A stretch of DNA of 64,000 bases, taken from Pacificimonas sp036351775 (GTDB lineage: Bacteria > Pseudomonadota > Alphaproteobacteria > Sphingomonadales > Sphingomonadaceae). A model generated the notes under the pieces. That model did not search any database. It saw only the letters and a program-made list of their open reading frames with translations, and was not told where the DNA came from. This document shows positions 58,050 through 64,000 of the stretch, piece after piece. Within the stretch, counting starts at the first letter, position 1. The number at the start of each line of letters is the position of its first letter. A program made the translations under genes and the position numbers. Where the stretch lies: NCBI GenBank assembly GCA_036351775.1, contig JAZBPX010000004.1, forward strand, positions 1 to 64,000, in the 5' to 3' direction.

Positions 58050-59168
58050 ATGACCGCGCCGCAGATGAATGCTCCCCAAATGAACCCCTGGATCGAAGCG
58101 ATCAGCCCCTATGTTCCCGGCCGCTCCGGCGATCCCGGCGTCCGCACGGTCAAGCTCTCCTCCAACGAGAACCCCCTCGGCGCCAGCCCGCAGGCCCTGC
58201 GCGCCATGGCCGCCGCGGTGAACCGTCCGCACCGCTATCCCGACGCCGCTGCCCATGAACTGCGGGGTGCCATCGCCGAAGCGCATGGCATCGAGGCGGA
58301 CCGCATCGTCTGCGGCACCGGCTCCGACGAACTGCTCCAGTGCCTCGCCCTCGCCTATGCCGGACCGGGGGACGAGGTCATCCACATGCGCTACGGCTTC
58401 ATGGTCTATCCCATGGCCGCCCGCCGCGCAGGCGCCGTCCCCATTGCGGTCGAGGACAAGGACTACGGCGCTGACGTCGATGCCATCCTCGATGCCGTCA
58501 CAGAGCGGACGAAGCTCGTCTATCTCGCCAATCCGAACAACCCGACCGGCACGCTGGCCCCGGCGGATGAGATCCGCCGCCTGCACACGGACCTGCCGCC
58601 GCACATCATGCTCGTCCTCGACGCCGCCTATGCCGAATATATCGATCCGGACATGGACTATGAGGACGGCATCGCGATGGCGCGCGAGCATGCCAATGTC
58701 GTCACCACCCGCACCTTCTCGAAGATCTACGGCCTCGCCGGTGCGCGCGTGGGCTGGGCGTACGGCCAGCCGGAGGTCATCGGCGCGCTGAACCGCATCC
58801 GCGGCCCGTTCAACGTGACGACCGAGGCGCAGGCCGCCGCCATGGCCGCCGTCCGCGACACGGCCTGGCTGAAACACTGCCGCGAGGACAATGCGAAGGA
58901 ACGCGCCCGCCTCGTCTCCGCTTTGGAGGCACTTGGCAATTACGGCGTTCGCGCCGTCCCGTCGGAGGCGAATTTCGTCCTCACCGTCTTTCCGGACGAC
59001 AAGGACCGGAATGCGGAGGCGGCGAACGATTTCCTGTCCGCCCGCAACATCCTCGTGCGCTGGCTGCCGAAGATGGGCCTCGGCCACACGCTGCGTCTAG
59101 GTGTCGGCACCGCTGAGGAGAATGACGAGCTGATCGCCGCCCTGCGCGCATTTTTCGGCGAAGGCTGA
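58050..59168 (+). CDS. hisC: Histidinol-phosphate aminotransferase
   Basis: 372 residues, PLP enzyme of histidine synthesis, often also used for tyrosine/phenylalanine. Motifs: KLSSNENPLGASP, NPNNPTGTLAP, and the PLP lysine in TFSKIYGLAGARVGW near residue 225; C-terminal arginine in HTLRLGVGT. The N-terminus holds a short duplication (APQMNAPQMNPW). It is ten bases before tyrC, so transamination and prephenate dehydrogenation are probably co-regulated. Confidence 0.93.
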   Translation: MTAPQMNAPQMNPWIEAISPYVPGRSGDPGVRTVKLSSNENPLGASPQALRAMAAAVNRPHRYPDAAAHELRGAIAEAHGIEADRIVCGTGSDELLQCLALAYAGPGDEVIHMRYGFMVYPMAARRAGAVPIAVEDKDYGADVDAILDAVTERTKLVYLANPNNPTGTLAPADEIRRLHTDLPPHIMLVLDAAYAEYIDPDMDYEDGIAMAREHANVVTTRTFSKIYGLAGARVGWAYGQPEVIGALNRIRGPFNVTTEAQAAAMAAVRDTAWLKHCREDNAKERARLVSALEALGNYGVRAVPSEANFVLTVFPDDKDRNAEAANDFLSARNILVRWLPKMGLGHTLRLGVGTAEENDELIAALRAFFGEG

Positions 59169-59178
59169 GAGCGCACCC

Positions 59179-60090
59179 ATGCTCCCCTTCGCGCGCGTCA
59201 CCATCATCGGCACCGGGCTGATCGGCTCCTCGCTCGCCCGCGCCGTCCGCGCGAAAATGCCGACCGTCCACCTGACCGGCCACGACGCCGACGCCGCCAT
59301 CCAGTCCCGCGCTGACGAGCTCGGCCTGTTCGACGACATGGCGGACAGCGCGGGTGCGGCCGTCTGCGATGCGGACCTCGTCATCCTCGCCGTGCCGGTA
59401 AAGGCCACGCGCGCCGTCGCGGCGGAAATCGCCGCCGACCTGCCCGCCGAAACCGTCGTCAGCGATGTCGGCTCGGTAAAGGGCGCGGTCCTTGCGGCCC
59501 TCACCGAAACCCTACCCGGCCCCGAACGCATCGTCCCCGCCCACCCCGTGGCAGGCACCGAAAAATCAGGCCCCGACGCGGGCTTTGCCAGCCTGTTCGC
59601 GGATCGCTGGTGCATCCTCACGCCCGCCCCAGAAGCGACCGGCGCGGCGACAGACCTCATCACCGCCTTCTGGCAGGCCCTCGGTAGCAATGTCGAAATC
59701 ATGGAGGCGGCGCATCACGACGTCGTCCTCGCCGTCACCAGCCACCTGCCCCACCTCATCGCCTACACCATCGTGGGCACGGCCTCGGACATGGAGGACG
59801 TGACCCGCTCCGAAGTCATCAAATATTCCGCGGGCGGTTTCCGCGACTTCACACGCATCGCTGCCAGCGATCCGACCATGTGGCGCGACGTCTTCCTTGA
59901 GAACAAGGACGCCGTCCTCGACATGCTGCAACGCTTTACCGAGGACCTGACCCAGCTTCAGCGCGCCATTCGCTGGGACGACGGCGAGTTCCTGTTCAAG
60001 CGCTTCTCCGAAACCCGCGAAACGCGCCGCCGGGTCATCGACGCAGGTCAGGACACGGCGGCTCCCGATTTCGGGCGAGACCACCGCTAG
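59179..60090 (+). CDS. tyrC: Prephenate/arogenate dehydrogenase family protein
   Basis: 303 residues. NAD(P)-binding motif IIGTGLIGSSLARAV at residues 9-23, then VSDVGSVKG and PAHPVAGTEKSGPDAG. C-terminal helical domain with HDVVLAVTSHLPHLIAY and AGGFRDFTRIAASDP. It makes tyrosine precursors from prephenate or arogenate (cyclohexadienyl type). It follows hisC. Its last 56 bases overlap the end of the convergent DUF2125 gene. Confidence 0.92.
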   Translation: MLPFARVTIIGTGLIGSSLARAVRAKMPTVHLTGHDADAAIQSRADELGLFDDMADSAGAAVCDADLVILAVPVKATRAVAAEIAADLPAETVVSDVGSVKGAVLAALTETLPGPERIVPAHPVAGTEKSGPDAGFASLFADRWCILTPAPEATGAATDLITAFWQALGSNVEIMEAAHHDVVLAVTSHLPHLIAYTIVGTASDMEDVTRSEVIKYSAGGFRDFTRIAASDPTMWRDVFLENKDAVLDMLQRFTEDLTQLQRAIRWDDGEFLFKRFSETRETRRRVIDAGQDTAAPDFGRDHR

Positions 60091-60988
60091 GCGTATCCAG
60101 CTCGCGCAGGGTCGGGGCATCCAGCGTCCCGCCGAGCGCGAACTTCGCGGGCAGGCGGCGGCGAAACTCTTCGTCCGGACGCGCGCCGCCGCCCAGCAGC
60201 CAAGACACCGTCAGCGGACAGTCCGTCGTCAGCGTGCCGCCGACCGCCATGCGCCCACCCGGCAGCGCCGCCACTGTCGCATCGAAGCCTGCCAGCGCTG
60301 CACCATCCGTTCCCGACAGCAGACCGCCGTCAATCTCAACCGTTCCGCCGTCCCGCCACCCGGCAAGCGAGTCGAGCGGCCCGTCATCCGTCACGGTCAG
60401 CGGCAGGACCGCGCCCAGCACCAGATCCTCGGCAAAACGGAACGTCCCGCTCACCCGAGCTTCGGCCTGCGCGGGCGCCGTCGCTCCTGCCGCAGGCTCG
60501 GCATTCGGCGTCTCGCGAATATGCACTTCCAGCCCCGCCGCGCCGACCGGGCGCGCAAATAACGGCGAGGATAGCTGCGCCTGCTCCGCCACCAGCGACA
60601 GCCGGTCGATCTGGTTGGAGTAGCGCAGGCTCGCCTGCGCAAAGGCGCTGCCCATTTCGATGCTCAGGCCTGGCAAACCGCCAAGCGCGGCCTCCACCCC
60701 TGCATCCGCCACTGTGATGACCGCGATGCTGCTGCCGAACGGCCCCGTGCTGATTTCCGTCTGCCCGGCGCGAACCGACAGGCTCGCGGCGTCCCCATAA
60801 TCGAGTGCGAGCGTCGGCAGGTCGGCGCGCAGGCTATAGGGAAACCCGCGCATGTCGGGCTGTTGTCCGACGACCGATGCCACCGCACTGCCGAAATCGT
60901 CCGCCTTACCGGACCAATAGAGCCAATAGCCGCCCAGCCCCAATGCCAGCGGCAGCAGGGCCAGGACCGGGGATCGCCATCCCTTCAT
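60035..60988 (-). CDS. DUF2125 family protein, membrane-anchored
   Basis: 317 residues. N-terminal helix (SPVLALLPLALGLGGYWLYW) is an uncleaved anchor or signal; the rest is beta-rich and likely periplasmic (RGFPYSLRADLPTLAL is the family block). Function unknown in Alphaproteobacteria, perhaps envelope. Residues near the end are read from DNA that also encodes the last 18 residues of tyrC on the other strand. It lies 29 bases downstream of the PlsC-like gene, probably in the same transcript. Confidence 0.83.
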   Translation of the reverse strand: MKGWRSPVLALLPLALGLGGYWLYWSGKADDFGSAVASVVGQQPDMRGFPYSLRADLPTLALDYGDAASLSVRAGQTEISTGPFGSSIAVITVADAGVEAALGGLPGLSIEMGSAFAQASLRYSNQIDRLSLVAEQAQLSSPLFARPVGAAGLEVHIRETPNAEPAAGATAPAQAEARVSGTFRFAEDLVLGAVLPLTVTDDGPLDSLAGWRDGGTVEIDGGLLSGTDGAALAGFDATVAALPGGRMAVGGTLTTDCPLTVSWLLGGGARPDEEFRRRLPAKFALGGTLDAPTLRELDTPSGGLARNREPPCPDLRR

Positions 60989-61017
60989 GATCGGAACGCG
61001 GTCATACGGCTCTGCCC

Positions 61018-61707
61018 CTAGCCCCGCGATAGGGGCTCGTTGATGGCGGCATGAAGCCGCGCCTCCATCTCCTCGCGCGGCAGGCCGGGCGGGATTTCGG
61101 GCATGACGCGCATGATCGCCGTGCCGGGCCGCTTCATGCCCGTACGCGGCCAGACATGGTTCGTCGCAAGGGCAATCGGCACCACGGGAAGGCCGAGCAG
61201 GCGGTACAGCCCCGCCACGCCGGAACGCACCGGCGGCTGCTCCCCCGTCTGGGCGCGGCTCCCTTCCGGAAAGATCACGATGGGCCGCCCTTCAGACTTC
61301 GCTGCCTTCGCGCGCGTCAGCATCGTCCGCATCGCCGCGCTCCGCCCCTTGCGGTCGACGAAGATCGAGCCGTGCTTCTTTACGAGGCGGCCCCACACGG
61401 GGATTCGCGACAGCTCGCGCTTCATCACGACGGCGCTCGTTGGAAACAGGGCAGGCAGCAGCAGCGCCTCGAAATAGCTTTCGTGCTTCGGCGCGACGAT
61501 ACAGGCCTTGGTGGGCAGGTCACCCTCGATCTCCAGCCGGATGCCAAGGATGCCCTCGCTCAGCCGCATGACCTGCCGTGACCAGTTGCTGGCCCCGTCC
61601 CGCACCCGGTGCGGCGTCATCAGGGAGACCGCATAGATGCCCAGCGACAGGGTGATGCTCACCGCGTAAAAGGCAATGGCGAAGACGAGGTTGCGCAGGA
61701 ACAGCAT
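61018..61707 (-). CDS. 1-acyl-sn-glycerol-3-phosphate acyltransferase (PlsC) family
   Basis: 229 residues from MLFLRNLVFAIAFYAVSI. One N-terminal membrane helix, then block I APKHESYFEALLL (His-x4-Glu instead of the usual Asp), RVPVWG-like RIPVWGRL, block III IFPEGSRAQ, and block IV VPIALATN. It acylates lysophosphatidate in phospholipid synthesis, or an LPS or ornithine-lipid precursor. The longer frame to 61917 is antisense chance. Its start overlaps the ydcF stop (TGATG). Confidence 0.9.
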   Translation of the reverse strand: MLFLRNLVFAIAFYAVSITLSLGIYAVSLMTPHRVRDGASNWSRQVMRLSEGILGIRLEIEGDLPTKACIVAPKHESYFEALLLPALFPTSAVVMKRELSRIPVWGRLVKKHGSIFVDRKGRSAAMRTMLTRAKAAKSEGRPIVIFPEGSRAQTGEQPPVRSGVAGLYRLLGLPVVPIALATNHVWPRTGMKRPGTAIMRVMPEIPPGLPREEMEARLHAAINEPLSRG

Positions 61708-62249
61708 CAGGCGGTCCCTGCCAGCCGCTGCAACCGCCGCACGACGAACTTCGAATATTCGCGCGCCAGCGACCCGAAAGTGCGCGGAATGCGCACTGGA
61801 TTGGGGATCAGACGCACAGTGTCGCCCACTTCGGCGCGGATTTCCTGCAGCGCGCGCGGCATGTGATCCGACGCTGTGACCACGCGCAGCGAGGTGTACC
61901 CGTTCTGCTGCGCCCACGCTGCGATCTCCGCTGCATTCCCTACGGTATTCTCCGCCCGCTTGCCCAGATCGATGCAGCAGTCGAACAGCCGCTGCGGCGC
62001 GCCGACCTCCGCCGCCAGCTCCTCCGCCCGCACTGATTGGTCCACCCCCGAAACGAGCAGCCTCTGACCACGGTTTTCCTGAAGTAATTCAACACCATGC
62101 GCCAATCTTCCGGGCCCTCCGGTCAGCACCACGATCCCATCGGTTCTATCGTCCGCTACGACTTCTCCTGGCAGCGAGAAAACGAACCACACAAACCCCA
62201 GCAGCCAAAGGAGCGGCACGATCAGCGCAAGGCGAAACAGCGTCTTCAT
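61707..62249 (-). CDS. YdcF family protein (DUF218)
   Basis: 180 residues from ATG 62249. Membrane anchor LALIVPLLWLLGFVWFVF, then the DUF218 fold: DGIVVLTGGPGRLAHGVELL, RLLVSGVD, KRAENTVGNAAEIAAWA and LRVVTASDHMPRAL. The conserved Asp/Glu/His set suggests a hydrolase or SAM-binding role; it may act on envelope lipid carriers or cyclic sugars (ElyC/SanA relatives). Start overlaps ftsX (ATGA) and stop overlaps plsC, so translation is coupled along the unit. Confidence 0.87.
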   Translation of the reverse strand: MKTLFRLALIVPLLWLLGFVWFVFSLPGEVVADDRTDGIVVLTGGPGRLAHGVELLQENRGQRLLVSGVDQSVRAEELAAEVGAPQRLFDCCIDLGKRAENTVGNAAEIAAWAQQNGYTSLRVVTASDHMPRALQEIRAEVGDTVRLIPNPVRIPRTFGSLAREYSKFVVRRLQRLAGTA

Positions 62250-63133
62250 ATCCGCTCCCCCAGCGCCCGCTCGACCGTCATCCGCGTCGTCAACATCGCC
62301 AGCAAAACCGCCAGCACCGGCACGATCAAAAGCCCCAGCCACCCCCAGACCGGCAGGCTCGCCGCCCCCAGCAGCCCGCCGCCGATATCGGCCAGCAGCA
62401 GGCTGATCGCAGCCAGCACCAGCATCGCCATCAGGAACCCGCCCGCCGCACCGACAAGGGTCGTCACCGCTAGCCGGTACTGGAACAGCCCGGAAATGAT
62501 GCGGTCCTCGGCGCCCAGCACATGCAGGATGCCCAACGCCTCCCGCTGCCGCCCTAGCCCGGCCCTCACACCCAGCACCACCGTGGCCGCCATCGCCACC
62601 AGCAGCAGCAGCGCCGCCCCCAAAGCGAGCCCGCTCATGGTCCAGCCCAGCCGGGAAAAGGGTGCAAACCACTCCCCATGCGAATCGACGATAGCCTCCG
62701 GATCGACGTCCGCTATAGCGGCCCGGAAGGCAGCAACATCCGCTCCGCTGACCAAATTGGCATCGATCATGACCGGCACGGGAAGCACGTCCGCGGCGTC
62801 ATCCGTCCCGAGCCACGGGGCGAGCAGCGCGTTGGTCCGCTCTTCGCTAAGCTGCCGCGGGTCCGTCACGGCCCCGCTCGCCTCCAGGACGGTCATGATC
62901 CGCGCGGCCCGTTCCGCCTTCCTGTCCGGGTTGCCATCCGCGATCTGGACCGTGAGCCCGCTCGATACGCCCATGCCGAGGCTTCCGACGCCCATTGCCA
63001 GCGCCATCCCCGCCGCCACGCCCAGCGTTGCGAGAGCCACCATCAGCGCCACGATCCAGGGCAGCGCGGTTCGCAGAACAGGCTCCGGCGGCAGAAAGCG
63101 GTATCGCTCGGCGCGTGGCAACCAGCCGACCAT
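62246..63133 (-). CDS. ftsX: Cell division ABC transporter permease FtsX
   Basis: 295 residues with four membrane helices (near residues 24-47, 165-190, 215-245 and 265-285) and a periplasmic loop between the first two, the FtsX topology. Together with FtsE it activates cell-wall hydrolases at the septum. Sequence is divergent, as is usual; the call rests on topology and its position one base from ftsE. Confidence 0.88.
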   Translation of the reverse strand: MVGWLPRAERYRFLPPEPVLRTALPWIVALMVALATLGVAAGMALAMGVGSLGMGVSSGLTVQIADGNPDRKAERAARIMTVLEASGAVTDPRQLSEERTNALLAPWLGTDDAADVLPVPVMIDANLVSGADVAAFRAAIADVDPEAIVDSHGEWFAPFSRLGWTMSGLALGAALLLLVAMAATVVLGVRAGLGRQREALGILHVLGAEDRIISGLFQYRLAVTTLVGAAGGFLMAMLVLAAISLLLADIGGGLLGAASLPVWGWLGLLIVPVLAVLLAMLTTRMTVERALGERI

Positions 63134-63852
63134 CAGCGTGTGCCCACCGCGCGCGTGCTATCGGGTGCGTACCGTACCGTTCCGGTCGGGTCCTCGATCC
63201 GCCCGCGCTCCAGCCGCATGATCGTCGCCGAGGGCACACGCGGCAGCAGCTGCAAGGCATGCGTAGCCACCACGACCGTCGTGCCGAGCCGGTTCAGCTC
63301 CTGAAACAGGTGCAGCAGCCGCGCCGCCATTTCCGGGTCCACATTTCCAGTCGGTTCATCGCACAGCAGCAGATCGGGCCGCGCGATCACCGCGCGCGCG
63401 ATCGCAAGCCGCTGCTGCTCACCGCCCGACAGCGTTTGCGGCCGAACATTAGCCTTCGCCGACAGGCCGACCCACCCGAGCAGCTCCTCGACATGCGCGG
63501 TCACTTCGCTTTCCGCGACCCCCGCAATGCGCAGCGGCAACGCTACATTCTCGAACGCACTGAGGTGATCGAGCAGACGGAAATCCTGGAACACGACTCC
63601 GACCCGGCGGCGCAGCGCGGTCAGTTCGCCGCGAGACGCCGCACCGATATCCTTGCCGAACAGTGTCAGCCGTCCGCGCGTCGGTTTTTCGTCGAGGTAA
63701 AGCAGCTTGAGGAGCGAGGTCTTGCCGGCCCCCGACGGCCCGACGAGAAACATGAACGCGCCGCGGTCGAGGCGAAAGCTGATATCGCGCAGGACCTCCG
63801 CGTCCGTGCCGTACCGCAGGCCGACCGTTTCGAACCTCGCCAGCGGTCCCAT
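63133..63852 (-). CDS. ftsE: Cell division ATP-binding protein FtsE
   Basis: 239 residues from MGPLARFETVGLRYG at 63852; a longer frame reaches 63951 but overlaps the end of cysK. Walker A GPSGAGKTSLLKLLY with Lys44, Q-loop VFQDFRLLDHLSAFENV, signature LSGGEQQRLAIARAV, Walker B LLLCDEPTGNVDPE. ATPase partner of FtsX at the division site. Overlaps cysK upstream (TGATG) and ftsX downstream. Confidence 0.95.
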   Translation of the reverse strand: MGPLARFETVGLRYGTDAEVLRDISFRLDRGAFMFLVGPSGAGKTSLLKLLYLDEKPTRGRLTLFGKDIGAASRGELTALRRRVGVVFQDFRLLDHLSAFENVALPLRIAGVAESEVTAHVEELLGWVGLSAKANVRPQTLSGGEQQRLAIARAVIARPDLLLCDEPTGNVDPEMAARLLHLFQELNRLGTTVVVATHALQLLPRVPSATIMRLERGRIEDPTGTVRYAPDSTRAVGTR

Positions 63853-64000
63853 CAGTGCGCGCCGGTCATCCAGGGCGGTGCGGGCAGCCCCTTCTCCGCC
63901 AGCCACTGCGGGTTCCAGACGGTCGAAAGGTAGCGAAAGCCGCTGTCGCACAGGATCGTGACGATGGTCTTGCCCGGCCCCAATTCTTTCGCCAGCCGCT
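63852..64000 (-). CDS. cysK: Cysteine synthase A, C-terminal fragment
   Basis: The last 48 residues of a gene that continues past the window. They read RLAKELGPGKTIVTILCDSG then FRYLSTVWNPQWLAEKG, the very conserved end of O-acetylserine sulfhydrylase (CysK). It makes cysteine from O-acetylserine and sulfide with PLP; the PLP lysine lies outside. The stop codon overlaps the ftsE start by one base, so the division genes are read through from cysK. Confidence 0.85.
   Translation of the reverse strand, partial: RLAKELGPGKTIVTILCDSGFRYLSTVWNPQWLAEKGLPAPPWMTGAH

Overview
The window is a GC-rich chromosomal segment of an alphaproteobacterium, most likely from the order Sphingomonadales; I cannot name a genus. 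Evidence: a circularly permuted two-piece tmRNA gene with the tag ANDNEAFALAA; an RcdA-type CtrA-degradation adaptor; two GGAAC-N16/17-CGTT boxes of the alphaproteobacterial general stress sigma factor EcfG; a PEP-CTERM-type secreted protein with the VPAPAALGLLGLGLGL...RRRR tail seen in sphingomonads; and the tRNA-Trp-secE-nusG-rplK-rplA order. Almost everything is chromosomal core. There is no phage, IS transposase, rRNA or CRISPR array.

Layout. 1-8.4 kb (+): tail of an unknown gene, the giant NAD-glutamate dehydrogenase, a small secreted protein, and glnD (nitrogen sensing). 8.4-8.9 kb: a 35-bp perfect hairpin and the permuted ssrA (-), which shares its strand with a GT4 glycosyltransferase. 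10-12.2 kb: a stress-promoter Tudor-like protein and an MFS symporter. 12.3-20.8 kb (-): rpoC and rpoB with a palindromic repeat between them. 21-27 kb: a choice-of-anchor L PEP-CTERM protein with a sigma-54 promoter, an amidohydrolase, a BrkB/YihY membrane protein, and a hybrid histidine kinase whose membrane domain carries all five ethylene/copper-binding residues of plant ETR1. 27-33.9 kb (-): rplL, rplJ, rplA, rplK, nusG, secE and tRNA-Trp, interrupted by an S9 peptidase (+) and an HSL-type esterase (-). 33.9-40.6 kb: PhyH dioxygenase, Hsp20, rcdA, a three-unit 152-bp tandem repeat, four small genes, rlmB, tRNA-Tyr, tRNA-Gly and a copper-binding four-helix protein.

40.9-56.4 kb: central carbon and acyl-CoA metabolism. 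It holds aconitase, two thiolases, two SDRs, a crotonase, an LCAD-type acyl-CoA dehydrogenase, propionyl-CoA carboxylase alpha, accC-accB-aroQ and a fused ThiS-ThiG. Several modules here are bracketed by pairs of palindromic repeats. The most striking case is a GIY-YIG nuclease gene that fills the space between two 106-bp direct copies.

56.7-64 kb: CsbD with an EcfG promoter, tadA, a Pmp3-type 52-aa protein, an acidic anchored protein, hisC-tyrC, and a minus-strand unit cysK-ftsE-ftsX-ydcF-plsC-DUF2125.

Main themes: (i) the classic secE-nusG-rplKAJL-rpoBC block is broken into three pieces; (ii) palindromic repeats sit at gene-module borders; (iii) the candidate less-described systems are the ethylene-receptor-like kinase and the repeat-bracketed GIY-YIG cassette. 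All functional calls come from reading protein motifs by eye; no database search was run.
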